This document shows, piece after piece, positions 33,651 to 45,600 of a DNA stretch of 64,000 nucleotides (its first letter is position 1; every line of letters starts with the position of its first letter). A program made the translations under genes and the position numbers. This stretch comes from Isoetes taiwanensis. Its lineage: Eukaryota > Streptophyta > Lycopodiopsida > Isoetales > Isoetaceae. A model generated the notes under the pieces. It saw only the letters and a program-made list of their open reading frames with translations. It made no database searches and had not been told where the DNA came from. The stretch lies in NCBI GenBank assembly GCA_021234155.1, contig JAJEKV010000003.1:23966874-24030873 (forward strand), read 5' to 3'.

Positions 33651-35270
33651 TGGAAAAAAATACATGCAAGATCATTATTTGACTTCTTTGCTAACGTTGT
33701 ACATGTGACATGCAAATTGATTATAATAATAAAGAATTCGAGGAAGAATAGAATTGGATATGTTGTAGAACACTATTGTCAACATTAGTTAGTTTGTTAT
33801 GATCAATTGTTTCTATAGTATATGCAATTTGTTGCCAATGAGAGATGGCTAAAGGATGTTGATTGTTTGATCCTTTGTACTCGACTTACCGACGATTGCA
33901 ACGCATCACCTAGGAGATAGACTATTGAGCCTAGCACGCTAAGTTTCCCCTAGTAGTCTCTCCACACCATGGGTCCAGTTGTCATCAGACAAGTCCTCAC
34001 ATGTACATCCCCGACAAATCCCGATCCACAACCAGCCAGGGTCAAATCCCGCTATCCACAATCATCCAGGGTCCTATGCACGGGTCGCATATAATTGGGA
34101 ATTTTTGGGACCAAGCTAGAAGCACCATCTACAATCGCTTTTAGAGCTCTACCTTTCCTCATACACAAGAGGTGCAAAAAATGACCAACCATCATCATAG
34201 AAGATCCATAACTTGATAAATAACACTAGAAACGTGTGCCCGACAGTGCCGAGCATTTGTGGACATGTGGAATGGTTATTGTAATGGACTTTGTAGGTTG
34301 TACATGTAGTCTGTCCTATAAATGGAGTGTCTGTGAAGAGTTTACAATTTAGGAAGATGAGGCAAGTCAAATATAACCTCGGGAAGAACTAAAACTTGGC
34401 AAGTCAACCCTTGTAATTGTCTCGATCTTTAGAATATGTAAATTACACACAAATCCTAAAAATCTAAATCCTTATCCCCCAAACCATAAAGTCCTTAAAT
34501 TTGTGGTGTGATGATAAGGTTGATAGCATTGCATGCTCTTTTTATGAGCATATATTGCATCCTTTTTTTTAGAATCCATAATATGATAAAGCGTAACTCT
34601 CGCTTTAGTTGTTTGCACATTTTATACCCTCTTGGTACCGACCATTCTGATGGGATTCCAAGAATGCAATAAAAGGGAATCTGTCAGTAGACATAACTTG
34701 TACCTAGGCTATGCACAAAAGAAACCGGCAAAGGGCATCCCTTTTAATTGGTAACATTCCCGCCAACTAAGTGCGAGAATGCAGCTTTGGTTAACCCCGA
34801 TGTTCGTGAGGAGGAATTGCTTAATATTTGGTGTGATCTTTTGATATTCAACCCATTGTTTGCATTATAAAACGAATTATGTTCTAAAGTCGCTCACACA
34901 CAAATACTTTGAATGTGGATGGAGGAAGACTTGTTTTCTCTTGAGCAACCAGAAAAAATATATTTTTGTTTTTGTCTTTATAGAAGTCTCACTCTATCAT
35001 ATGGTCTATTTGCAGATCCTTGTATTAAAAGCCATTTTGCGCTTCGTTGATCTTGAGTTCAATAGGCAGATTTGAAGTTCTAAAATCTATTCCCAATAGT
35101 ACATGGTAATTTCAAATTATCCAGTTGTCACAAAATGTTAATTGAAATTCTTAGACCACTACCGGCGCTTTCATTTAATGCCTCCATGCAATTATGTAAT
35201 CCTTGATTGTCTCTCTTTATATTGGTCCTATGCCTGGCAATAGAGCTTTTTTAGATTTAGGATTTGCAGG
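33651..35270. other. No supportable gene
   Basis: AT-rich DNA with a more GC-rich patch at 33880-34090 that holds an imperfect local repeat (AGCCAGGGTC...ATCCAGGGTCC). A 71-codon frame at 34860-35075 includes an exon-like segment after TTTGCAG (LVLKAILRFVDLEFNRQI), but no family is recognised. Confidence 0.4.
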
Positions 35271-35850
35271 CAATGGTTACCAAAGTACAGTTGCTAAGAA
35301 GGAAGTTTGCTTAATTTTGAAACTCTCTGAATCAGTTCGAAACAGGAAGAGTTTTGGCGATAGTAGGAGTTCTTGACGCATTTCCATTAGGGAAGATTGA
35401 TGCCCTTCAGCAGCTCTTCCTTGCAGGAAATACATTGGTGATTACACAAACACATGGATTCGAAGCCAGGTAAGCGGAGGTTCTACTTTTTCGTTTCATA
35501 CTTAGACCCTGTGATCATAGTTTTGAACCTATCTTTGCCATCATGTATTAATAACAAAAACTTGAAGATGGCTCCAAAGCGAACAAACGCTAGTGTTTAA
35601 GGACATCCATTGCAGTCTTGGCGAAAGACAAAATGGGGTGTTGATTTGACTTAGGACCCTGCTGTCAATAGGGGCAAAGCACTTGCGCTATAGGTTGTTG
35701 ATTTAAACTTAATGTCAAAAAAAAGACTTATATTTGATAGTTGCATATCTTGTGATGTCTTTTATTTCCTTTGGATTAGGCCTTGCCTTGATTTATCTCT
35801 ATGCTCCTCGACCGTGCCAGATATTATTCCAAGACCTGCAGAAGCAGTAG
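35271..35850 (+). other. Unrecognised exon-like sequence
   Basis: A segment reading TGRVLAIVGVLDAFPLGKID then ALQQLFLAGNTLVITQTHGF ends exactly at a good donor (GAAGCCAG|GTAAGC, about 35471). It lies downstream of TTTGCAG at about 35270, with stops between. It looks like an exon of a host gene fragment, but no family is recognised. The remainder to 35850 is non-coding. Confidence 0.35.
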
Positions 35851-36950
35851 ATTGAAATGTTGTTGATTAATTGATTTTATAGATTGGCCAATTGCCATGA
35901 AAGTTGCCTGATGGCTTGTGAATGTCCTGCGTTAATTGTTCATTTGATGGCTAGAAGATCAGGAAATCCTAGAGCACTAGAATCCTATGCTGACTCATAT
36001 CGTCTTAGGTTGAGGAAATTTAAGGACTGCCATTAGAAGTCTTTAAGGCCTGTACTTGGATATTTGGAACAACCTCGGTCTATCTGGTGAGGAGGTGAAT
36101 ATAAAAATAACTGGAAGGTTGGGATTATAGAGTGGCAATGATACTGAGGTGATGGCATCCAAGGGAGTAGATATTGAACAAGATATGGGGAGCTTATTGA
36201 ATGATCAAAGCTTGTTAGTTCTGCTACATTTCCATGCTACAGAGCATCAAATCTCTCTGACATTGTGAAAATGAGGCTAATTTTGTGTATCAACACAATG
36301 AGGATTTATCTCAAACTAGTTTTGTGGTTGGTTTTCATCATTACTTCATTGAGAAAAAGGAGCTCAACTGCAGCTCGTTCTGAATGAAGTAAAATTATAT
36401 TCTTGGGGCCAGGAGGAACTTCACTTTTGCAGATTTGAAGCACGACTCCTCTGTCCTGGACACTGTCTTTTCGATCAATCTCTTGTATCGATTTGTGCAG
36501 AAAGTTGAGCAATAGAAGCGAATAAATTTGTTCGATTCTTCCGCTAGAGAAAATCCCTATAACACATGGGTTATTCTATGAGGATCCCATAAATTCTTGC
36601 ACTGAACTTTATTGTTGAGTGTTGTCTTTGAACTTTCTTATGTTCTCATGTTTCTTACGTCATATGGTGATGTTACTGCATGTCTAGTACAAATTTTGAG
36701 CAGACTCGTGTTGAGCAAATTGCACAACTGGAGATGGAAAGTTTGGAGGCTAATGCGAATGAACTACCATGCTCGCCATCACCACCATCGACCTATGACT
36801 CAAATGGGCAATAAACTCATACACGGGAGGTAAGCTTAGGCAGATCCCTTGTATTTGGGTGGTAACTGATGTTGGTGGTAGGCACTTATTGTTATCTTTA
36901 CGACAGGAACGGTTGGAGTTAGAGAAAAGCATGTAATATTTTTGCACATG
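35851..36950 (+). repeat. Repeat R copy D, left part
   Basis: This begins like copy A (AGATTGAAATGTTGTTGATT) and follows it with deletions up to the SF1-like exons. At 36950 it is interrupted by the large TIR element. The matching right part resumes at 46099 with CACATGTGGGCATGTG. Copies A and B contain the uninterrupted sequence TTTTTGCACATGTGGGCATG, and so show the empty site. Confidence 0.9.
36707..36829 (+). pseudogene. SF1/BBP exon, R copy D (best-preserved)
   Basis: This exon is longer than in copies A and B. RVEQIAQLEMESLEANANEL is followed by CSPSPPSTYDSNGQ, a TAA stop, and THTRE, ending at GTAAGC. The motif SPSP.P.YDS.G...NTRE is the diagnostic segment just before the SF1 helix-hairpin and KH domain, so this copy settles the family identity. 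The in-frame stop and a degraded next exon (QERLELEK at 36905-36929 without its own donor) show it is inactive. Confidence 0.83.
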
Positions 36951-36970
36951 GGTAAAAGCACGTTAGGGTG
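36951..36970 (+). repeat. Left terminal inverted repeat
   Basis: GGTAAAAGCACGTTAGGGTG is the exact reverse complement of 46079-46098. It is flanked outside by CACATG (36945-36950). One or two further flanking bases (TG) also pair with the other side, so the TIR could be 20-22 bp. Inside the TIR similarity fades quickly. Confidence 0.92.
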
Positions 36971-37356
36971 ATAAAATATTGGGTCATTTTAATACGTATA
37001 CATTTTTAGAAATGTATAATAATTACCGTGACTTTTGGTTTTTTTTTTCGACCGAAAATAGGCAGTGGAAAATTCCCTCCAATTCTTTCTTCCCCGTTCT
37101 TGTTTCTTTGGTCCTTTGATCCCTTTGCTTTTACCCTGCGATCCAGCTCCTCGATCTCTTGCAAGCGACTAAAGCACGCTCTTCTGAAGTCGCTTGGTCA
37201 TTCTCAACAAATCAAAGGTACAATCGTCTTCTTCCCTAGTTTTCTTCTTTATGCTTTAATTTATTACTTTAGGTTTTTGTTTACGTGTGCAAGCTCAGAT
37301 TGTTGCACCTTTAGGACAATTAAAAGATATTTGTTGTTGCATTGCAGGTATAGACA

Positions 37357-40300
37357 ATGGCAAAGACACCAAAGAAGAGTGCTGCCCCTGCATCAGTCCG
37401 AAAATCTCCCAGGGCTTCCAAAGCAGGGACACATTTGAAGTCTGGAAGTCCTGGCTGTAGCAAGGAGAACCGAAATGAGGACACAGTATTTTCTGCAAGG
37501 GATCTGGCAAATATGAAATTCAAGGAAAAATTTGCAGAATACAACTCTTTAGTGACAGAAGTTTGGGGCTCTAAGGAACCTACCAGGTACGGGTACAAGG
37601 ATGAGCTGGTGAAGTTGGAAGACTAGGCAGAATTTTTCAAGTAGTACGAGTTTGCATTCGGTAGGAAAGATGTACAGAATCACTATGTTCCATTGTATTT
37701 TGCTCGAGCATTTGCCTTACACTTAAAAGGTGAATCAGTTGATTGGGATGATGTGAAAAAAAACAGCCACAGCTAAAAGCAAGGTCGAAGAATCCGAGGT
37801 TTTGACTGAAGTTGTAATAGTTAAGTCGAGCAATGCCAAGGGCCACAAGTCCTATGATAATTTCTACAAAAAAGAAGATCTGGACAGTTTGAATATATTT
37901 CTTGAGAGCAGATCCTCTTTGAAGGAAAGCATATGTAAGGAGATGCAGAATTTACAGGAGACAAGACTGCAGCTATATGAGACTTTGAAGCATAGGGAAG
38001 GGGAAAGGGCAGTATATTCTAAGCTAGTCCATGAGGCCGAGACTAATTACTTGAATCTGATGTCAGACTTGCAGGAATTTCAACAGCAGATGGATGAAAG
38101 TGACGGTAGTGCTATGAAGTTTGAGCACATAAAATGGAAGGTGGAGGATGCAATTGCGCAGAAGAGCAAGCGGGGGCGGGATCTAGCTGAGCTTAGCAAG
38201 GAAGTGGAAACAAAAGCATCTGAGTTGAGGCAGCTAGATTCTGAACTTAATTTAAGGTCTTCAAATAAGAAAGCAATTGAGGAGGGGGACACAAAGATTT
38301 TGGAGTTGAGGGAGTTCTTAGATCACTCCTCAGTCCTTAGCTTGCAGCCTCCTCCTCTTTCTTTGTTTTCAGTTGCAGAGCAGCCAAATGCTGATTTTCA
38401 GTCCTTCACAAATTGCGAGCAGTGTTTTGGTTCCTCCCCAGTGGTATTGGCATCTTGCAGACATCCTTACTGCCTATTATGTATCTCCTATCTTGCTAGC
38501 ACGAGGAACAACTGCGCGGTACCAGGCTGCACATGGGATGTGAATCTACCTCGTGCATTGGGGCTGATTAGAAAAGGTAAGCATGCATAATCGATTTCTT
38601 TCATGTCTTTCTTGATTAGTTCAGGTGTAAGATTGGTAGATGGATATTAGTTAGAAGTTGTGCATTGGTTGTGCATTAATTGTTCTGTAGTATATTAATT
38701 ACATTTGGGTTTTAAAATGTAGGTTGAAGTGAAGATTTGTAGGGTTGGATCATTTTGCTTTTCTAGGCTGGTGTAAACATCATGCTAGTACATGCATATT
38801 ATTAATGTGCATGATGTACAGTGTTGCCAGATATTATTGAGGAGTTACTTTTATGTACTAAGAAAATAGGATAAGTAGATAACTGCCTGTGTGTACATTT
38901 GTATAACATGTGGTCTTCTACTGGGGGGACATTTTGATACCTGCTGTACTCTATGATACATTTTAATGCAATTACAATTTTCCAGTAAGCTTTTCTACAC
39001 TTGGCTCCAAATACATATATCTAATATATCTAATACAGCTACATGTAATGCATTTATGAATTCTTTTTTCTAGGAAGCTTTCTACATTTGGATGTGGGTA
39101 CATAAAACTGTACATAGTTCTGCAATACAGATACATGGAGTACATTTGGAATTGGATTGTACATTGCTTTTCTGGTTTTAGTTTATAGTGGGCACTAATA
39201 TTTTTTCAGTCATCTAGTTACTATTGGTAATGCTTTCATTCTTGCAGGTGACATGGGTAGTATAAAGAAGCCAGAGAAAGGTATGTGATATGTGGTTATG
39301 GTCTCTTCATATGTATTTCAATTTCACCCCATATGCAGATGATGACAAGAACAGAGTAGATCCTCCTGCAATGACACTTGATTTTTCAAGTTGTGTAGAT
39401 GATTATTATGGAGGGAAGCATGATAAGTCAACCCTGTCCACATCTAGGTCACCTCTGAACACATTGAACACATTTGTAGCAGAGCATGAGAGAGGAGGAA
39501 AAGGAACATCAAGTAAGTAATTAGTTTTAAATGAATTTGCTGGATTTTATAAGGAAGCAAATTGAGCTCATTATTTTAATAACAGATACAGTTGTCACAA
39601 GCAAAACTACAATTGTAGCTTCATATGCACAACAAATTGAGCTCCTGAAGTAAAGGGCTGAATGTGGCAACACAGGTGTGTATCCATACTAGTTTAATTT
39701 CTACATTTTCTTGATGTTTATGCTGCTGTTGACAATGAGTTATCTTGTAGTACTGGAACCAGCGAGCGAGGAGAACAATGAAGCCGTCTCTGACACTCTA
39801 AAGAAAAAAGATATTATTGTAGAGGTCTTCGACACTCCAAAGAAAACAGTTGTAGATAAGGTGCAGAAGGTACCAATTCTAAAGCCAATGCCACATCATC
39901 AGACCGAACTTGAAATGTTGTTTTCAAATGGTAAGTCAAAAACTACTTATTGCATTTATTTATTGCATGTTCATACATTTTATTATTCGCAGAAACAGAG
40001 GAAACTAGTGGATCTATGGCCTTAGTTGATGCTACAATCGAAAAGATTGAAGAATCATGTAAGACCAGAACATATACAACTAGTACTGAAGAAATTTTAG
40101 TGGAGAATGTGGCTACAGATATGAAGCAGCTGGTTGTGGTGAAGTAAGAGAAGGAGAAATCTGAGGATAGAACAGATACAGATAATGGTGTGAACGAGAA
40201 AGAGTCAAGAAAAAGAAAAGATACAAAGGTGTCGCGGCCAGCTAAGAGAACTAGAAGCCAGACATCAGTTGAGCAACTGTAAGTGTAATTGAATTAGTAA

Positions 40301-41302
40301 ATATGTGTTTTATGCTAGTTACCATTGATGCTTGGTTTGCAGTGACATGGATAACCTTCAGACAATGGTTCCATTCTATCCGTTCCAAGCTGAACCTCTG
40401 ATTAAGATCACGAAATATTGTGTGGAGACATTGTTTAAAGATAGGCACATGTCTAATAGACATTTAGACATATTCGGAAGGTATGTGAGCAGCACATTGA
40501 CATCCAAATGGCGAGATGTCTTCTTTTTCTTCTCTTCAGAAAACGTTTTGACTTATCGGGCAGCATTTAAAAGATTAGCCCTGGATGCTAATAGTATGGG
40601 ACAGTCAGGCAGGAGTGCAGTTGAGAAAGGGCTACAAGGCACTGTTGTTAGTAAATGCCAGTATATTATGGTTCCAGTTCAAGTTGAGGACCCTGCCCAT
40701 CATGCTTTGGTGATTTTTGTTTTAGAGTCTGCAAAAAATTGCAGTACCACCTCAATGGCTTCTCCTGCAATTATTGTGTTGAACTCCATGGTTGGTATAA
40801 CAGTGGACAGCAAACTCCTAAAAATGTGAGCATGTTCTTTCAGTATATGTACTCATGCTTGCTTAAATCTTAGTTGCATGTTCTCATTTGTGTGTGCAGG
40901 CTTCATAAGGATGTCATCACATATCTAACCAACTCTAGCTCACGTAGAGTTGAATTATATGTGAAGAATGCAGTGAAGAAGGAAACTATTCCAGAGGTTC
41001 CACAACAACAAGATAGTGTAAGCTGCGGTCTTTATGTGATGGCCTTTATGCAAGCTTTTGTGGATGCCCAAGTGAATTATAAAAGCATGGTGAGTTGTTC
41101 TTATATTTCACATAAATCCTTTGGGATGTTTTATTGTAGCGGATCTTAATTCTTGTGTTTGTTGCAGTTTCCATCAACCTGGTTCGACAAGGATTTTGCA
41201 CTTGGCAGAAGAAATGTATTAATAAAAGCCATGGTTGAATATGGTTTGAGAAGAAGAGATGAGACAAAACAAGTTGTCACTGGGCAGAATAGTGGTAGTT
41301 AA
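37357..41302 (+). pseudogene. Coiled-coil/RING/Ulp1 (C48) protease-like gene
   Basis: This is a nine-exon gene: 37357-38576, 39248-39280, 39339-39512, 39596-39675, 39751-39930, 39993-40278, 40343-40825, 40900-41089 and 41168-41302, all with GT-AG introns. There is also a probable 5' UTR intron before 37350. The start MAKTPKKSAAPASVRKSPRA is basic. A coiled coil follows (37900-38330), then a RING finger (CEQC, CRHPYCLLC, CAVPGC at 38415-38540), a charged nuclear-type linker with RKRKDTKVSRPAKRTR, and a C-terminal Ulp1-like domain. That domain has VPVQVEDPAHHALVIFVLES (histidine), IIVLNSMVG (Asn where Asp is usual) and VPQQQDSVSCGLYVMAFMQ (Gln and nucleophile Cys). Stops at 37624, 37642, in exon 4 and in exon 6, and an extra A in the run 37756-37763, inactivate it. 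Confidence 0.82.
38415..38540 (+). other. RING-HC finger within the Ulp1-like gene
   Basis: The residues read CEQC, ten residues, C-R-H-P-Y-C-L-L-C, ten residues, then C-AVPG-C: C-X2-C...C-X1-H-X2-C-X2-C...C-X4-C. This matches the C3HC4 RING cross-brace of E3 ligases. It directly follows a coiled coil and lies in the longest undamaged exon. A ubiquitin or SUMO ligase role is inference. Confidence 0.7.
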
Positions 41303-41439
41303 ACTCATTCCAAATTATGGAATTTAAAGCTAATTGACTATTGTACTTTGAAATTTATTCGAATAAGAAATCATTTGCAACGCTTTAATTTCTATCAAGG
41401 GTTACAAACTAGAATTAGTTTAGACTTTCTGTCTTATCC

Positions 41440-42623
41440 TTAGGCTTGGTCCGGTTAGATGTATGGCTAACCTAACTGCCCTGGATTACTTATAGGGCTT
41501 ATTATATTTGATCTCCAAGGCATTTTGGGTTACTATTGTCATCAGCACCCAGTGACTATAATGGCACTCAAGTGCCAATCCAATTACCTGATGGAGTCTT
41601 CTTTTGTCGTCCATTGTCGAAATCATTGTTGTACTGGTGTTCCAACCATTGGGATTTGGCTGTTTGGTCAGATCTTCCCTTGGATGTTCTGACAGCCATT
41701 GTAGACAAGTTGTATGAGCAAGGCATACCAAGATTTAAATTCATTTATGGTGGCAATAGATGTTGGACCCTCTTCTTAGAGGTCAATGATGGGACAGACA
41801 TATTTCTTTTCCCTTTGGATATTCCACTCCTCAAGTATCCAGAATACGGAAATAGATGTGTTATGATTACTGACCTTCCTTTCAAATGTATCTTCAATGA
41901 GGGTTGCTCTTGCTGCATACCAATATGGCATCCCATGCTAACTGGTGAAGACAAAGATTTGTGTTGGCTATTTGACTGGTTTGTAGGCTTGAAGAATGCA
42001 AATGACTGTACCACTTATGTTCAAAAGCATCAATTTGATACTTCTCGTGCATACAATGACATAGTAGTTCAACGTATAAAATCTCAATATGGTGAAGACA
42101 TTGATAGTTTATGGAGCTTTTGCAATAGAGGTTGCTTGCTAATTAAGAAGCCTAGCATCAAAGTGAAGAGATTCACAGTAATAGAAGAATCTAGTGAAGA
42201 TAATAATTGTGCTGGTACATCTGATAGTAAACATTCGAAGTTTGTAGAAGCTCGGGTACAAGATGAGTGTGCTGGTACATCAGATAGTAAACAAGTCGAG
42301 GACACGGGCACATCTTCGTGTATGTATCTAACTTAGGTAATACAATTATGCTTAGATGTTGTATGTTGTAGAGCTTTTGCAATACATGCTGTATGTACAT
42401 AACTTAGGTAATACAGTTAAGCTTTCACATGATATGCTAATAATTTTGTATGCATTGTAGATGTAAGGAATGATCTACAAAACAAATGTAAAATTCTTCA
42501 ACCAGCTGAAGTAGATCTTTAACCAACTGATATAGAAGAAACAAATTTAAGTTCCCAATATGCTGGCCGGGGGACTAATCCAAGGTCGAATATCATGCTT
42601 CCATTACATAAATATAAAAGGTA
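41440..42623 (+). pseudogene. FCP1/NIF-type HAD phosphatase-like gene
   Basis: FCP1/NIF proteins are HAD-fold Ser/Thr phosphatases related to RNA polymerase II CTD phosphatases. After a TATAG acceptor (41495) the frame reads LIIFDLQGILGYY, the DxDGT-like motif I in the DLNG-type variant known from plants. A one-base shift at about 41540 leads to VFFCRPLSKSLLYWCSNHWD with LAVWSDLPL (motif II region, AVWSS in the family). YGGNRCWTLFLEV and MITDLPFKCIFNEG (ILIDDSP-like) follow at about 41860-41910. The C-terminal tail repeats the peptide CAGTSDSK twice. The last exon (42461-42623) has one internal stop and ends HKYKR. The second motif I Asp is Gln, so catalysis is doubtful. It may share a transcript with the protease gene 140 bp upstream. 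Confidence 0.62.
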
Positions 42624-42659
42624 ACACAATACAAACCACTGCAAATTCAAAGCCTTCAC

Positions 42660-45600
42660 CTAATCCAAGGCATCCACCATTTCGGGAAGGGCACCTTTAA
42701 CCCTGTGATTTATCTTCTTCATGGGAAATTTAGCTCCAACAACAGACTCTATTAGTACCAATACTTCTCTATCATCCAACAGCTTATATTTGTTATGGCA
42801 ACTTGGCAATTTCAGATAATAGTAAGCTGATATGACTGTGACCTGCATGATGCACATTCTTGTAAGCATCAATGACCGTTTGATCCAATACATGTTTTTC
42901 TCTAGTGCAAGCAAGAACATAGTATGGCACATCTTCCTCATTACCAGGAAGAGCAAAAGAAGCAAAATTATCACCAAACCGTATCACATCATGTAACTCC
43001 TCTACCTCATTTGCAAACATTGCAGTTTCTGATTCCAATTCTGTACCTTCAGCATGTGCACATGGGACTAGCTTCTTCAATGTCCACTTTCCACAGTGTT
43101 GAATAGACTCACATGCCTGCCATTCAAAGTTTATGTAGGCACTGCAAAAACAAGATAGTGATCTAACCATCAGTAAGGTTGGGTCCGCCGGACTTATGGA
43201 AGATACACAGTACCAGCTTTGGACACCAGGAAGGGGTTGCACATCAAATGGCTTTGACCTGTCAATCTCAGCCTCCTTCACTTCCCAATACACTCTACGA
43301 ACTTGAGATTTCTTGTTTCTCAAAACAACACAGGCATCATGAGCACCCTTTATTTCAATCCCATGCTCTCTTCTTTGCTCACTGGCCAAGAGTTGCTTGG
43401 CCTTGGCAGCCTCTCCATCATGTTCCCCCTTCCCATGTCCTGATCCGAAGAAATTCCATTGTACAGGAATGCCATGCTGATAATGGTACCTGCATATGAA
43501 GTAGAATGATCTTTTGGATTTGAACTGAGCAGCACAACCATCTGAACGCATGAGATGATACCGCATGTGAGATCCTCCATTCTCTTTCAACCACTGAAGA
43601 TGAAGTTGAAATGCATGATGTACAAAATGTGTGTCATGACTTCTATCATCAGAAACATATAAGTGAACAGTCTTCTGCAACTTACCATTTACCTTGAAGA
43701 GAGTGATGTGTACCAAAATAGTGATCTGGTCTGCATTCCAATGTTCAGACTGCACTTCTTTGAAGGGCTGCAATGTGTAATTTTCTCGCAAAGTCTACTA
43801 CCGATATCACGTAATCATCTCTTAGAGTCAATGCTTCTCCTAAATTCCTTGCTCGCCAATGAGTCAAAGTTGTGATGCACAAATTTTTTCATGTGATCAA
43901 ACATGGCGAGATAGCATGAAAGGAGCATTTGTTTGCTTCTCCACCAATCTTAGACTTCTAGAAGTGCCCTTCCTTGACTTCTCGTCCATATAACAAAGAA
44001 GCCCCGCCATTTAACATCATCTTCATTATTCGATCGGTCTCTTTTTTTTGGACATAAGGGAATCTTTTTGCTTACCACATTTTTCACAATCCCCCTTATG
44101 CACTTCGGATTGTGCCACTCTTCCCTTTTTCTTTTTGGCAAACCATTTCTCTCCAAAGAGTGCTAACATTACAAAACGTAAGCTTTTGTGCCCGACAAAC
44201 CCCATCATGTGTACCAACAAAGACATACATCACAATTGCAAAATCAGTAATTTATGTGAAACTTCAGCCTCACAGAGTTGAAAGCTTTTCTGAAATTCTC
44301 TGCTTATTCATGCTTGACACAACATCAAGTGTTTCTCTCCTTCAATTTCCTTATGCAACTTGGTTTCAGGTATTCGAACATTCTAATACCAACATCTGCA
44401 TCTGGATTCTCCTCCACAAAGTGCTCATACAGCTCAGGCTGCACATTGCAAAAGAAAATAGGTAAGTTGGAGAAGACTGTGCATTGAATACCTTACATAT
44501 CCAGTACATAAGTAAGAAATACTATGTATACTAGTACATATCAGTTGTACATGTAAAAAGATTTGATTGAATCTATACATATTCAGTACATATGTACAGT
44601 AGATTATGTAGTATCAATTTATAGCACATTTAATCGTACGTCCTTACACTATGTACATATATATCACAAAATATACATGAAATACTTCCAAGAGCAAGTA
44701 GATGACCCCATAAATCTCATTTACATGTATAATACAGTAAGCAAAACAGACCGAAAAGGCTACATCAAAGCAAGTAAACTAAGATTGGCAAAGGAGTTCA
44801 CTTCTGGCACATTTAATCTTACATCCTTACACTATATCACATAATATACATGAAATACTTCCAAGAGCAAGTAGATGACCCCATAAACCTCATTTACATG
44901 TATAATACAGTAAACAAAACAGACCGAAAATGCTACATCAAAGCAAGTAAACTAAGATTAGTAGAGGAGTTCACATATGTGCATGAAAATGTACATGAAA
45001 ACTAAAAAGAAACTGAAATGTAATAGTTTCTTTGACAAAAGCTTTAATACCTGAGGAATGTCAAGATACTGGATTGCCTCGCTTCTTTTTTTCCTCACAT
45101 CCATGTACTTTGGTAAAACCTTGGTGTTGTTAAGCCAGAACTGGATGACTTTTAGCTTGGTTTCTTCATCCAAATGATCAGATCTAGCCTTCCTGCCTGC
45201 TAACGCCCAAATGTTTGAACCAGCAATTGCCATTCTCTTTCTTTCTTAAGCAAAGATATGAAAGATTTCGGGGATGGCATTTGAGCATCTTGCAAGCAAT
45301 TCCCTTTTGCTTCAAATCACCATTTTTCCCCACAACCATTGATAAAACTGAATGCTTGGCAGCTAATTTATCACCACTATTAGAGCATTTTACCTCTTCC
45401 AATCCATCTTTAAGGTTTTCTAAAATTGCATGATTGACCAATGCTTGTGAAGGCAACCCAATCACAGGTTCAAAAAGCTCCAATAGCGTGTGATCTTGCA
45501 AGAATCTAGAAGCAAATAAGTACCTTTGATTAGGAGCCAGAGATTCAGCTTCTTTTCTCATAACAGTAACAGCATTTTGCACACTGGTCCTTATTTTTTT

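Noticed and set aside
37295-37846. Minus-strand frames opposite the protease gene
   Set aside because: Shadows of the plus-strand coding exons; no motifs.
43179-43499. Plus-strand frame opposite the transposase-like core
   Set aside because: Antisense shadow of a strongly conserved minus-strand frame.
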